Origin: Sphingomonadales bacterium
GTDB lineage: Bacteria; Pseudomonadota; Alphaproteobacteria; Sphingomonadales; Sphingomonadaceae
Direction of reading: 5' to 3'
DNA length: 64,000 nt
NCBI GenBank assembly: GCA_016720115.1
Contig: JADJXT010000002.1
Location: 186,001-250,000 of the forward strand
Shown piece by piece: positions 39,135 to 50,294 of the stretch. The notes beneath the pieces are model-generated. The model ran no database searches. It saw only the letters and a list, made by a program, of their open reading frames with translations, and was not told the origin of the DNA. Positions within the stretch are counted from its first letter, which is position 1; each line of letters begins with the position of its first letter. A program made the position numbers and the translations under genes.

Positions 39135-41531
39135 TCAAATCGCCCCCGCAATCTTCGCACCAACTGCTGCGAGCAGTGCCGCCCGATCATATCGATAGAT
39201 CGAACCTTGTTGGTCAGGCCTCAGCTGGGGGCTGTCGCGCAGCAATACAACGCGGTCCGCATCCGATGAAACCTCCTCATGCCGCCCGCGCGTCAGCACG
39301 ACCGATGCTGTCGCCGACCGCGTTGCATCAAACGTCACTTCATAACCCGAAGAGCGAAGCAACGGCGCCAATACCCGCTGTTCCCAGCCATCGTCCGCTG
39401 CCGCATCAATATAGCATACAGCCCGATTGGACGCCTCCGACGGAACCACGTCATGCTTCATTTCGAAGCAACTGTAGCTACTCAACAGTTCGACGGGCTG
39501 CCCGTCTACATGCACGATACCTTCAAAGATTTCAGGTGACAGCGACGGCGCCACGGCACCATCGAGCGCAAAAATGTCAATCACATCGGCAACGGCAAGG
39601 AAAACGGTACTCGTCCCATCCGAAAGGCGCAGCAGCTTTACATGGCTTTCGGTCGGGACACTATCCATGCCTCGAACATCGATCAGAGTTTCATTGACTG
39701 ATACGCACAGCCGTCCGCCGATTTCATGGAAAGCCGAACTCTCGACATCTTCCATCCTGTCTACGATCGCCAACCGAATTGCCCGGACTGCGCCGTCAAA
39801 TGTTTCAAATAGCAGCCCGGACTCCGCCTGCCCGCCATCTACGGCGCGGCTGCTGTCATCAGCCGCAGTGTTCCGGTCAAAGATATCTTCTTCGACGCCG
39901 ATAGCAGCCGCAAGGCCGCTCGCATCAAGTAGAAGCATCGGACGGCCATTGTCGGGGAGCGTCGTCCCGGCATATAGACCTGTAGCCATCACAAGTGGCG
40001 CACCGGGTTTGACGACAAGCTCTTCATTGTCGACCACAGCTTCAACATCGAGGGCAAAAGTTGCGCCGACTGCCGGGCGGATGATCACCAAGGTGCGAGC
40101 CATCCCCTGACTGCATGATATTTCGTCGACACCCAACAATGTTTCCAGCTTGGCATATGCCAGTCGTTTGCCGCGCACCTTCGCGATCGGCATTTCGCCG
40201 ATATACTCGATCCCGACATTTTTGTTCGTCACCGATATGATCTCGACAACCGACGCGCGGGAAATGCCGAAAATCTGGCCGCCTGCGCGCAGTGACAGCC
40301 CAGCAATGATCGACAGCGTCAGCGGCAGGCGCAACGTGATTTTCAGCCCATGCCCTTCATGATTTTCAAGATCAATGGTGCCGCCAATCGAATGCATATT
40401 GTTGCGAACGACATCCATTCCGACACCACGACCAGAAATCGCCGTGACCGCATCCGCTGTCGAAAGTCCTGGTGCAAAAATTGTATCGAGACGCGCACGT
40501 TCAGACATTTTCTGCCATTGGGCAGACGTCAGAAGCTTGCGCGCAATCGCCTTCTGGCCGAGCTTCTCGACATCAATGCCGCGGCCATCATCGCTGATCT
40601 CTACAAGGATCTGGTTGCCGGATTGGCGTGCCACGACATGAATATGGCCGACCGGATCCTTGCCGACAGCGCGGCGCTCCTCTGCACTTTCGATGCCATG
40701 GTCGGCTGAATTGCGGAGAATGTGCGTAAGTGGATCACGCAGCGCCTCCACCATCTCGCGATCAACCTCGACCTCGCTGCCTTCGACTGTCAGCTCAATC
40801 TTCTTATCCAGATCAATGCTGATGTCCCGAAGCAACCGGGGCAAAGACGAAAATAGCCGGTCGATATGCTGCATACGCATCATGCCGATTGCATCGCGCA
40901 TTTCCGCGACCGTTGTTGAAAGGCGACCAAATGCGTGATCGATTTCAGTCGACGCCCCAGACCGCCGCAATTGCCGCGACACCTCGTTCCTTGCGAGAAC
41001 CAGGTCGGACACGCCGTTCATCAGCTTGTCCAGCAGATTTAACGAGACGCGCACGGTACGCGACTTGTTCCGGGGTCCTGCCCCATCGACTGTCGTTGCG
41101 GGCTCGTCCAGTTGGACGTCATCGCCCGGACCATCGTCCATTGCGTCGGCGGTCATCTCACCCGGCAGAAACGCCAGCATGGCCACAATCAGCTGTTGGT
41201 CGTTGTCAAAAACTGATTCGCCCGTTTCAAGCGCACCCGTCAACGCTGCGATCCTGTCGATTACCGAAAGCGTTGCTGTAACCAAATCCGCACAAACGGC
41301 AATGCGGCCCTCGCGGGCAAAGCTGAGTACTTCTTCTGCAGCATGGCTCAAACGTAGCAGACGGGGCAGATCCAGAAACCCGCAACTGCCCTTCACCGTG
41401 TGTACAAAGCGAAAAGCGCTGTCGATCAGCCCCAGATCGTCAGGCGACCGCTCCCACTGGACAAGCTGGTCAGCAAGGATTTCCAATGTTTCCCGGGTTT
41501 CCGCGATAAATTCTTCGCGCAGATCGTCCAT
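39135..41531 (-). CDS. cheA: CheA-type histidine kinase lacking P2, with a degenerate C-terminal receiver
   Basis: 798 residues. Hpt domain with phospho-accepting His44 (HTVKGSCGFLDL), a short linker (about 125-155) where the P2 domain would be, dimerisation helices (156-240), ATPase with N box ILRNSADHGIE (271-281), G1 DDGRGID (314-320) and G2 GRGVGMD (367-373), then a CheW-like domain (about 402-545). Beyond it lie a second CheW-like stretch (about 578-690) and a region of about 95 residues (AVCYIDAAADDGWEQRVLAPLLRSSGYEVTFDA...) that follows the receiver pattern but has no phospho-acceptor Asp. This resembles CheA/ChpA-like fusions more than E. coli CheA. Confidence 0.93.
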   Translation of the reverse strand: MDDLREEFIAETRETLEILADQLVQWERSPDDLGLIDSAFRFVHTVKGSCGFLDLPRLLRLSHAAEEVLSFAREGRIAVCADLVTATLSVIDRIAALTGALETGESVFDNDQQLIVAMLAFLPGEMTADAMDDGPGDDVQLDEPATTVDGAGPRNKSRTVRVSLNLLDKLMNGVSDLVLARNEVSRQLRRSGASTEIDHAFGRLSTTVAEMRDAIGMMRMQHIDRLFSSLPRLLRDISIDLDKKIELTVEGSEVEVDREMVEALRDPLTHILRNSADHGIESAEERRAVGKDPVGHIHVVARQSGNQILVEISDDGRGIDVEKLGQKAIARKLLTSAQWQKMSERARLDTIFAPGLSTADAVTAISGRGVGMDVVRNNMHSIGGTIDLENHEGHGLKITLRLPLTLSIIAGLSLRAGGQIFGISRASVVEIISVTNKNVGIEYIGEMPIAKVRGKRLAYAKLETLLGVDEISCSQGMARTLVIIRPAVGATFALDVEAVVDNEELVVKPGAPLVMATGLYAGTTLPDNGRPMLLLDASGLAAAIGVEEDIFDRNTAADDSSRAVDGGQAESGLLFETFDGAVRAIRLAIVDRMEDVESSAFHEIGGRLCVSVNETLIDVRGMDSVPTESHVKLLRLSDGTSTVFLAVADVIDIFALDGAVAPSLSPEIFEGIVHVDGQPVELLSSYSCFEMKHDVVPSEASNRAVCYIDAAADDGWEQRVLAPLLRSSGYEVTFDATRSATASVVLTRGRHEEVSSDADRVVLLRDSPQLRPDQQGSIYRYDRAALLAAVGAKIAGAI

Positions 41532-41614
41532 TGCAGGCGCCCCAATAATTCTATTGGTCGTCCTATGGCGCGATCTTGGTTAAAAAGGCCTTTACAGTAG
41601 CGCTTTATGCCGTG

Positions 41615-42253
41615 TCAGCGAACCAGCGCGCCGATCACAATTTGCGCTTCGTCAGGAGCGGCAATCTGGACCAATCCGCCATTCGTTGCGCATAGCCCGC
41701 GAACCATCCAAGCTGCGGCGGTTCGCGAGTCAATCTGGCTTTCGGCCAACTCTCCCGTGAGCGCATCACGAACCGACTGATCCAAAATAATGCGCGGCCC
41801 GGTTGCACGAATGACGATTTCCTGTTCGCCCTCGCGCGCCTCGGCCCCAACATGCAGTTCGCCTCCCCGAACCAGAACGTCTTTGGCGATCAATACCAGG
41901 TTCAACAGCACCTTTACGGCCGTTTTGGGCATCAGACCTGCCGGGACACCCCAGTGCAGCGTTGTACGTCCGTCTCCGGTTACAAGCGGCTCGATAACCG
42001 CCTTCGCCTCCATGGGGTCAACTTCGCTGCCAAAGCCACCCGCCGCGCCAAATGCGAGCCGGAAGAATTTCAACTTGTCCGCTGCCGATTTGGCACTTTC
42101 CGCCAGCAAGTCCATGCAGCGCTTGCGCATTTCGGGATCATGCTCATCCGCAAGCAGTTCCAGGCCATTGTTCATTGCGCCGACTGGGCTCAGCAAATCA
42201 TGACAAAGGCGTGAACATAGCAAAGCGGCAAGATCGAGTTCGGTGTCGGACAT
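41615..42253 (-). CDS. chpT: Histidine phosphotransferase ChpT
   Basis: 212 residues from ATG 42253. ChpT is the dimeric phosphotransferase that passes phosphate from CckA to CtrA and CpdR in alphaproteobacteria. The motif LLCSRLCHDLLSPVGAMNNGLELL contains the phosphorylated His18, and the degenerate ATPase-like second half (about 75-205) shows VKVLLNLVLIAKDVL and AAWMVRGLCATNGG as expected. It is first of a cluster with cheA, whose start is 83 bases downstream. Confidence 0.9.
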   Translation of the reverse strand: MSDTELDLAALLCSRLCHDLLSPVGAMNNGLELLADEHDPEMRKRCMDLLAESAKSAADKLKFFRLAFGAAGGFGSEVDPMEAKAVIEPLVTGDGRTTLHWGVPAGLMPKTAVKVLLNLVLIAKDVLVRGGELHVGAEAREGEQEIVIRATGPRIILDQSVRDALTGELAESQIDSRTAAAWMVRGLCATNGGLVQIAAPDEAQIVIGALVR

Positions 42254-42393
42254 GGCCAGACGGATCCCCTGTAGGTCGTGACGACTGTGCAATGAACGCA
42301 CTGACAGGCCGTTTCAACCCTCCAAAAGTGCGTATCGCATCAAAATTGGCGATTGCTGCTTGATTACAAAGCAATTCTTCCCACATCGCAACC

Positions 42394-43335
42394 ATGGAGG
42401 GGCGCGAAATCATACATAGCGGCATATTAGGGCCGGGACGCTTGGATCGCGCACTTGCCGAGGCGATTCCCGCACTTTCCCGTGCTCGCATCCAGGCCCT
42501 GGTCGACGATCAGGCGCTGACGGTTTCCGGTAAGACCGTAAATGACGCCTCAAGCAAGAAATTCGAAGGCCAGTCGTTCGAACTGCGGGTTCCTGCCCCC
42601 CGTCCAGACAAGGCCGCCCCGCAAGACATCGAACTTGACATCATTTTCGAGGATGAACATCTGATCGTCGTCAACAAACCTGCCGGTCTGGTGGTCCATC
42701 CGGCGGCAGGTCATGCCGATGGCACCCTAGTCAATGCCTTGCTGCATCATTGCAAGGGCAAGCTATCCGGCATTGGCGGCGTCCAGCGCCCGGGCATAGT
42801 CCACCGCATCGATCGCGATACGTCAGGCCTACTTGTTGTTGCCAAGACCGACAAGGCGCATGAGGGACTGGCGAAGCTGTTCGCCGCGCACGACATAGAG
42901 CGCCGCTATCTCGCGGTTGTTATCGGCCACCCGTCCCCTCCTGCCGGCACAATAAGCACGCAAATCGGCCGTTCAACGACCAATCGAAAAAAAATGGCGG
43001 TGCTGCCCGAAGGAAAAGGCAAGCATGCTGTTACGCACTATCGAACGATTGAACAGTTCAAGGACGCAACATTGGTCGAATGCAAACTCGAAACCGGGCG
43101 CACCCATCAGGTTCGGGTTCACATGGCGCACATCGGCCACCCCTTGATTGGGGATTCCACTTACAATAATCGACGAAAAGCATTTAAATTTGGACCAAAT
43201 CAGTCGCATTTCAGCCGACAGGCCTTGCACGCGGTTTCATTGGGGTTTATTCACCCGATTACCGGTGAAAAACTGGGTTTCGAAAGCAGTCTGCCCGATG
43301 ATATTCAGCTTCTGCTAACGTCGCTCAAGGTATAG
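42394..43335 (+). CDS. rluD: RluA/RluD family 23S rRNA pseudouridine synthase
   Basis: 313 residues. An N-terminal S4 RNA-binding domain (RLDRALAEAIPALSRARIQALVDDQALTVSG) is followed by the synthase with the catalytic Asp in HRIDRDTSGLLVVAKT, and LETGRTHQVRVHMAHIGHPLIGD. The length fits RluD, which modifies positions in helix 69 of 23S rRNA; RluC-type substrates cannot be excluded. It is divergent from chpT, and the weak ribosome site before the ATG leaves the exact start slightly uncertain. Confidence 0.92.
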   Translation: MEGREIIHSGILGPGRLDRALAEAIPALSRARIQALVDDQALTVSGKTVNDASSKKFEGQSFELRVPAPRPDKAAPQDIELDIIFEDEHLIVVNKPAGLVVHPAAGHADGTLVNALLHHCKGKLSGIGGVQRPGIVHRIDRDTSGLLVVAKTDKAHEGLAKLFAAHDIERRYLAVVIGHPSPPAGTISTQIGRSTTNRKKMAVLPEGKGKHAVTHYRTIEQFKDATLVECKLETGRTHQVRVHMAHIGHPLIGDSTYNNRRKAFKFGPNQSHFSRQALHAVSLGFIHPITGEKLGFESSLPDDIQLLLTSLKV

Positions 43336-43404
43336 AATTCACTGTAACCGTTCGACAAAGGGGTGCTTGATGAGGCCCCGGCGCGAACATGAAAGAGGAA
43401 GATA

Positions 43405-44310
43405 ATGTCAGAGACTAAGAATGTTCCGGCAACTATCCCTGCCCTTGGGGGGGACGACAGCCTCAACCGCTACCTTTCGGAAATCAAGAAATATCCGATA
43501 CTTGCACCCGAGCAGGAATATATGCTCGCGAAGCGTTACCAGCAGCATGAAGACCCTGCCGCTGCGGCACAGCTGGTATCGTCGCACCTGCGCCTTGTTG
43601 CCAAAATTGCCATGGGATATCGCGGATACGGCCTGCCCGTTTCAGAGCTGATTTCCGAAGGCAATGTTGGCCTGATGCAGGGCGTCAAGAAATTCGATCC
43701 CGACCGCGGATTCCGCCTTGCGACCTACGCAATGTGGTGGATCAAGGCATCGATGCAGGAATTCATCCTGCGCAGCTGGAGCCTTGTCAAAATCGGCACC
43801 ACCGCCGCGCAGAAAAAGCTCTTCTTCAACCTCCGCCGCATGAAAAACAACATGCAGGCGTTCGAGGATGGCGATCTGCGCCCTGAAGATGTCGCTAAAA
43901 TCTCGACCGACCTTGGCGTGTCGGAAAGCGAAGTCATCGAAATGAACCGCCGCATGGCGATGGGCGGGGACACGTCGCTCAACGTTTCGATGCGCGAAGA
44001 CGGTGACGGCCAGTGGCAGGATTGGCTGGTCGACAATGAACCGTTGCAAGATGAACGCGTCGCCGAAGCCCAGGAAACAGATGTCCGCCATCAGTTGTTA
44101 ATGGAAGCCATGGGCAGCCTGAATGACCGCGAGAAGCATATCCTGACCGAGCGCCGCCTGATCGACGAACCAAAGACATTGGAAGAGCTGAGTCAGGAAT
44201 ATAATGTGAGCCGCGAGCGCGTGCGCCAGATCGAGGTGCGCGCTTTCGAAAAGCTGCAGAAAGCCATGCTCCGCATCGCAGGTGACAAGCGACTGCTCGC
44301 TGCCGTCTGA
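43405..44310 (+). CDS. rpoH: RNA polymerase sigma-32 factor
   Basis: Heat-shock sigma factor. 301 residues with region 1.2 (LNRYLSEIKKYPILAPEQEYMLAKRY), region 2 (SSHLRLVAKIAMGYRGYGLPVSELISEGNVGLMQGVKKF, RLATYAMWWIKASMQEFI) and region 4 (LEELSQEYNVSRERVRQIEVRAFEKLQKA). The RpoH box QKKLFFNLR between regions 2 and 3 is intact, which separates it from RpoD and RpoS. AGAGGAAG precedes the start. The upstream 69 bases may hold its promoter, but I cannot assign it. Confidence 0.97.
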   Translation: MSETKNVPATIPALGGDDSLNRYLSEIKKYPILAPEQEYMLAKRYQQHEDPAAAAQLVSSHLRLVAKIAMGYRGYGLPVSELISEGNVGLMQGVKKFDPDRGFRLATYAMWWIKASMQEFILRSWSLVKIGTTAAQKKLFFNLRRMKNNMQAFEDGDLRPEDVAKISTDLGVSESEVIEMNRRMAMGGDTSLNVSMREDGDGQWQDWLVDNEPLQDERVAEAQETDVRHQLLMEAMGSLNDREKHILTERRLIDEPKTLEELSQEYNVSRERVRQIEVRAFEKLQKAMLRIAGDKRLLAAV

Positions 44311-44361
44311 AGCACTTCGAAAAATGGATGACGAGGCTGCGGGCGCGCGCTAGCTAAAGGC

Positions 44362-45063
44362 ATGGCTCAAGCAAAGCGTTCGCCCGTCGCCCGTCTTCTC
44401 TCGTTCCTGTTCCGTTGCCTGTTATGGTACCTTGCGCTCACCTTCGCGCTGGTGCTCGCCTACCGGTTCATTCCCGTTCCCACTACACTGACGATGCTGT
44501 TCGACAGCAACGGCGCGGAACGCGATTGGGAGCCGCTGACGAATATCTCCCCGAACCTGGTGCGCGCCGTAATCGCTGCAGAAGATGCCAAATTCTGCCA
44601 GCACAGCGGCTTCGATACCGAAGCGATTGAAAAGGCGCTTGAGCGGAACCAGCGTGGCGGGCGCATGCGCGGCGGATCGACGATCAGCCAACAAACGGCA
44701 AAGAATGTCTTCCTCTGGCAAGGCAGCGGATGGTCGCGGTATGCGCGGAAGGTTCCCGAGGTCTATTTCACTTTTCTGATCGAAACCTTCTGGGGCAAAC
44801 GCCGGATCATGGAAGTTTACCTGAATGTCGCGGAGACCGGCATTGGAACCTATGGCGCCGAGGCCGGTGCGCAGCGTTATTTCAGGAAAAGCGCCGCTAA
44901 GCTCACCCGTGTCGAAGCCGCTCGGATGGCCGCCGCCTTGCCGCTCCCCAAGAAACGCGCGGTAAATGGCGCTGGCGGCTTCACCCGCCGTTATGGCAAC
45001 AGCATCGCCGCACGGATCAACATCGTGCGCCGGGACGGGCTGGATAGCTGTATCTACAAATAG
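44362..45063 (+). CDS. mtgA: Monofunctional peptidoglycan transglycosylase
   Basis: 233 residues. An N-terminal membrane anchor (about 12-35) is followed by a GT51 glycosyltransferase domain with the catalytic EDAKFCQHSGFD, RGGSTISQQTAKNVFLW and KRRIMEVYLNVAETG motifs. It polymerises lipid II without a transpeptidase domain. It is downstream of rpoH with 51 bases between, and ends at a bidirectional terminator. Confidence 0.95.
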   Translation: MAQAKRSPVARLLSFLFRCLLWYLALTFALVLAYRFIPVPTTLTMLFDSNGAERDWEPLTNISPNLVRAVIAAEDAKFCQHSGFDTEAIEKALERNQRGGRMRGGSTISQQTAKNVFLWQGSGWSRYARKVPEVYFTFLIETFWGKRRIMEVYLNVAETGIGTYGAEAGAQRYFRKSAAKLTRVEAARMAAALPLPKKRAVNGAGGFTRRYGNSIAARINIVRRDGLDSCIYK

Positions 45064-45116
45064 CTTGCTGCCAACACGGAAGGCTCTGCTGGATATTCAG
45101 CGTCAGCCACGAAACG

Positions 45117-45147
45117 AAAAGGGCGGAGCCAATGGCCCCGCCCTTTC
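45117..45147. terminator. Bidirectional terminator between mtgA and the Oar-like gene
   Basis: AAAGGGCGGAGCC pairs with GGCCCCGCCCTTT (arms about 45118-45130 and 45134-45146, one mismatch) around AAT. A and T runs flank it on both strands, so it serves both convergent genes. Confidence 0.9.
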
Positions 45148-45170
45148 CCAATTCATATCCAATCCGGGGA

Positions 45171-48100
45171 TTAGAAGTCGTACGAGACGCCCAGCTTGAT
45201 ACGCCAGACCGACGAGCTAAGGTTGATGAAATTATCGCTGTCAAACGAGGTCAAGCCCGCTGCGCTCGAGAAGATATAGCGGCCCTGTGCATCGACTCCA
45301 GTGACTTGGGCCAGATCCTGACGTCCGCCAAAGTCGCGACGACGCTGAACATTCCAACCCGAGTCGAGCATGTTCAGGAAGTTGTCAAAGCTTGCATATA
45401 GACGGATCTTGTCGCTCTTGCCAAAGAAATGACCCGGTCCGGGCAGTTCCTGCGACAGTGAAAGATCCATGTCATAATACCAGTTGTTCGAGCAGGTATT
45501 ACGCGGAACGGTTTTGCCGATATATTTCTTTGCACAGCCCAAACCGTTGGCAAAATCGACAAGCGACTGCATCTGGGTCGCGGTGATCGTCGAGCTTGGT
45601 GAAACGTTTGGATCTGTGAGGCCGGTAGGCAGGTAGATCAAAGCGTTGTCGGAACCCGATGCGCTATCGTTGAATACACCTGAGCCAGTGAAGGTCAGGC
45701 TGTAGGGACGACCCGAACGCGCAACAAAGGTCAGGCCAAAGCGGGTCGCATAGTCACCGAAAAACTCTTCCTTGAAGCTGGTGTTGAAGGTGAAGTTATG
45801 ACGGCTGTTGTAGAAGCCACGCGATGCCGCCGGATTCTGACGATCGAATGCTGCCGTAATGTCATAGTTCGACCCTGCGGTCGAGCTGTACATGTTACGG
45901 CGATCCTGGCTGTCCGAGTAGGCATAACCAAAGCTTACGAAGGTCGAGCCGCCATCGGTGAAGACGCCGCCGTCAAAATATTTCGACAGCAGGAACGACG
46001 CATTGTGGCTGCGGAAGCTGCCAGCGTTGGTCAGCATCAGTTCGTCTTCGCGTGCTGTGGTGAAACAGGCTGCATTGACGCCTGAGAAAACCGGGGTCGG
46101 ATCAGCCGAGACAAACTTCGCCGTGCAACCCGCATTGCTGGGATCGATCGTGACATAGATCGGACGCCCATCAACCGTCTGGCTTGCACGACCAGCGCGG
46201 AATTCGGGCACCTGCGACAGGTCAACGACCGTGAACGGATTCTTATATTTGCTGTAAATGTAGTCGAGCGTCAGGTTCCATCCGCTGAAGAAACCGCTTT
46301 CAGCAAAATTCAGCTCGGATGTGAAACCGAAGTTTGCACGAAGCACCGACGGCATCTTGATGTCGGTGTCGATAGCCTGGGTAAAGCCAAGGCCACGTGC
46401 CGCAGAGTCGATTGCTGCCTGACGGAAGCAGCTCGGCAGACCCGTAAATGTTCCCCCTGTCACGACATCAATTTGGCCTGCGGCACAGCCTGTAGCCTGC
46501 GTCGACGCAAGTGCAAAACCGCTACCGTCGTTCTGGAAGGCGTTACCAAACCAGACGAGCGGATCGCCGCCGGAGAATATGCCGACACCTGCCCGAACCT
46601 GAGCGCGCGAGAAGACAGCAAAATCGCCCATGTCATAGGTCAACGCCACGCGCGGCATGATAATCGGCGGCAGGTTGCTAAAGCCAGTGTTGTTGCCGAA
46701 ACCGTAACGGTTAAAGAAGTTCTGATTGAACTCCGGCGCACCGCCATCATACCAGTCGGCACGAATGCCTACCACTGCGCTAAGCGCATCGGTGACCTGC
46801 CAGTCATCCTGGGCAAAGATTGAATAGATGCTGCGGTTGAAACGGGCTGCCGCATCGTTGACATCACCAGTCTGCGAGAAGTTACCAAAAGCGCCTTCCG
46901 TAAAGCCCGGAACGACGTTTGCAGGCGTAGTCGATGTCTGGTTGTTACCTGTGCCGGGTGACAGAAGCCCGGCTTCAAGATCCGTTGCATTGCGGAAGAC
47001 CAATGTGCCTGTCGCGTTCTGCACGAACAGGTTGAACAGGTTGGCTCGGTTCAACTCTGCGCCAAACTTGATCTGGTGGTCGCCCATGTCGAGTTTCGCA
47101 ACAGCACGATACTGTTCGAGCGTTGTTCGAAGGTCGTTTGCCGAGCGCGAGTTGCCCGGGCCTGCCAACACCGTACCGTCGACAGTTCCGGTTGGATTGT
47201 CGATGCCCACGATAATGCGTGGAATCGGATTGTCCGATTGGGCTTCACCGCCGCCGAACGGATCCTGAAGATCTTGCACTTCAGAACGTGAATAGCGCAA
47301 TTCGGTGGAAAGGACGTCAGACCACTGCGAATAAAGACGGCCTGAATAATAGTTCGATTTGGTGCCTGACAGATAGAAAGTATTCTGGCCGATCGCTTGC
47401 GGCGAGTTGCCGGTAAACAGATCGTCGGTACGGAGAGTCGATTCTTCCAGCTTCTGGTAGGTCGCTTCCAGACGGTGATCGTCGGTGATCTGCCAGTCTG
47501 CACGGGCAAAATAGCGATCATTCTTGTAGGGACGGTTTGTTACGAGATCGCCAGTGTCTATCCCGTAGACGCGGTTCAGGATTTCGCGGATACGGTCGAA
47601 TTCCGCGACCGGGACGCCAGCCATTTCATTGGCATAGCCTGCACCTGCCGGACCGTCATCCTGCGACTGACCTGCGCGCTGGTTTTCATAGGCCCCAAAG
47701 ATGAACAGCTTGTCCTTGATAATCGGACCGCCGAGGTAAACGCCCCAACGCTTGTCTGGCTTGATTGGAGCGACTGCGCGGGTTGCGTTAATATTGCTGT
47801 CAAAATAATTGTCGGCTCGAAGACCATTGTTCGAGAATTCGTAGAACCCGCCAAATTTGTAATCGTTGGTTCCCGACTTGGTTACGACATTGATCGCACA
47901 GCCGGTGAACTGGCCATAGTCGACATCAAAGGGCGCAAACTGGACCTGCGATTCACGAATGGCAGCATAGGGCAACGGGGTAGAGCTGCGCGACGAGAAG
48001 CCGGTGTCGTTGAGGCCGTAAATATCACCCTGGCTGATACCGTCGACCGTGAACGCGTTGCCACGATCGTTGCCGCCAAGGCATGAAATACGGTCTTGGC

Positions 48101-48623
48101 CCGAACCAGTGTCATCGCGGTCAAGGCTGACGCGCGGGTCGATACGGATAACGTCGCGAACGTCACGGTTGAAGGTCGGCGCTGCTTCAAGAATTTCGGT
48201 GGTGAAAGTCTGACCCGGGCCAACAGCAAGCTGCGTCGCCTGAACGCGCGATCCGGTAACAACGATTTCGCCTGCGCCCGACGCAAGCGTAAAGGTTAGG
48301 CTGGTATTCCCCTGAAGGGTCGTGTTGATGCCTTCTGCCGACTGGCCTTCATAGCCCGAAGCATTGGCCGAAATGGTGTAAGGTCCGCCTGTGACGAGGT
48401 TGGATGCGTTGAACTTGCCATCTGCGCCCGTTGTGATCGTGCGCGTCGCGCCGGTACGGGTGTCGGTGATGATGACTTCTGCGCCCCCAATCGGGTTGCC
48501 CGAATCATCGATAACGGAACCTTCGATACCGGTAGTAATCTGCTGAGCTTCGGCAGGTGTAGCCGTAAAGCTCGCAATCGAGAGCGCGGCCACCCCTGCA
48601 GCCAGATAGAAACGGATTTGCAT
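45171..48623 (-). CDS. Oar-like TonB-dependent outer-membrane receptor
   Basis: 1150 residues. Signal peptide (cleavage after TPAEA, about residue 26), a carboxypeptidase-regulatory-like beta-sandwich (about 28-115: GIEGSVIDDSGNPIGGAEV, SNLVTGGPYTISANASGYEG), then the plug (EIVVTGSRVQATQL and DRISCLGGNDRGNAFTVDGI) and a long beta-barrel ending ...SSVWRIKLGVSYDF, the C-terminal Phe signal for outer-membrane assembly. Oar proteins of this size are abundant in sphingomonads and myxobacteria; the cargo is unknown, with proteolysis fragments or peptides proposed for the group. It is monocistronic; the 48624-48882 gap upstream holds its promoter region. Confidence 0.95.
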   Translation of the reverse strand: MQIRFYLAAGVAALSIASFTATPAEAQQITTGIEGSVIDDSGNPIGGAEVIITDTRTGATRTITTGADGKFNASNLVTGGPYTISANASGYEGQSAEGINTTLQGNTSLTFTLASGAGEIVVTGSRVQATQLAVGPGQTFTTEILEAAPTFNRDVRDVIRIDPRVSLDRDDTGSGQDRISCLGGNDRGNAFTVDGISQGDIYGLNDTGFSSRSSTPLPYAAIRESQVQFAPFDVDYGQFTGCAINVVTKSGTNDYKFGGFYEFSNNGLRADNYFDSNINATRAVAPIKPDKRWGVYLGGPIIKDKLFIFGAYENQRAGQSQDDGPAGAGYANEMAGVPVAEFDRIREILNRVYGIDTGDLVTNRPYKNDRYFARADWQITDDHRLEATYQKLEESTLRTDDLFTGNSPQAIGQNTFYLSGTKSNYYSGRLYSQWSDVLSTELRYSRSEVQDLQDPFGGGEAQSDNPIPRIIVGIDNPTGTVDGTVLAGPGNSRSANDLRTTLEQYRAVAKLDMGDHQIKFGAELNRANLFNLFVQNATGTLVFRNATDLEAGLLSPGTGNNQTSTTPANVVPGFTEGAFGNFSQTGDVNDAAARFNRSIYSIFAQDDWQVTDALSAVVGIRADWYDGGAPEFNQNFFNRYGFGNNTGFSNLPPIIMPRVALTYDMGDFAVFSRAQVRAGVGIFSGGDPLVWFGNAFQNDGSGFALASTQATGCAAGQIDVVTGGTFTGLPSCFRQAAIDSAARGLGFTQAIDTDIKMPSVLRANFGFTSELNFAESGFFSGWNLTLDYIYSKYKNPFTVVDLSQVPEFRAGRASQTVDGRPIYVTIDPSNAGCTAKFVSADPTPVFSGVNAACFTTAREDELMLTNAGSFRSHNASFLLSKYFDGGVFTDGGSTFVSFGYAYSDSQDRRNMYSSTAGSNYDITAAFDRQNPAASRGFYNSRHNFTFNTSFKEEFFGDYATRFGLTFVARSGRPYSLTFTGSGVFNDSASGSDNALIYLPTGLTDPNVSPSSTITATQMQSLVDFANGLGCAKKYIGKTVPRNTCSNNWYYDMDLSLSQELPGPGHFFGKSDKIRLYASFDNFLNMLDSGWNVQRRRDFGGRQDLAQVTGVDAQGRYIFSSAAGLTSFDSDNFINLSSSVWRIKLGVSYDF

Positions 48624-48729
48624 CTTTTACCCCTATATGTGTGCGAAGGCGAGCGCCCTCATATCCCGCCGTTAGCTTGAATCTGCCGATTCGGCAAAGC
48701 TCGGGCTGGCATTTGGCTGCCTCAATCAT

Positions 48730-48747
48730 ATGTCAGGAATGTGACAT
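48730..48747. promoter_or_regulatory. Inverted repeat ATGTCA-N6-TGACAT upstream of the Oar-like gene
   Basis: Perfect 6-bp arms (48730-48735 and 48742-48747), about 110 bases before the receptor start. Candidate operator. The half-sites match those of the repeat at 2334-2353, with a shorter spacer. Confidence 0.4.
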
Positions 48748-48810
48748 TTGCTGCCATGCAGCACGCCTGCACTGAACCTGCGGCGCTTGAGTTAGCGAGC
48801 GATATCGAAC

Positions 48811-48832
48811 AACCGCAGAAATCTGCGGTTTT
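48811..48832. terminator. Hairpin AACCGCAG/CTGCGGTT, possible terminator or attenuator
   Basis: Perfect 8-bp stem (48811-48818 with 48823-48830) around AAAT, followed on the plus strand by TTTTCATTC. On the minus strand it lies about 50 bases after clpX, where it could end clpX transcripts, but the U run there is missing. Confidence 0.45.
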
Positions 48833-48882
48833 CATTCTCGAACATTGAAGGTGTTGCAGCCAAGCAACAGCTTGAAAAAAAA

Positions 48883-50145
<1,263 letters not shown>

Positions 50146-50294
50146 ATACTTCCTGTACTACGCTTGGCAAAACCCGCAACGAATTGCCGAAGGAATGCCA
50201 TCCTATCGCGATGTCAATATTTCGCAATAGCCGAAAAAGCCGCCATTTCGTTTCAGAAACGCGGTGGATAAATGGTAAAGGCGTTGCGTCGCAA

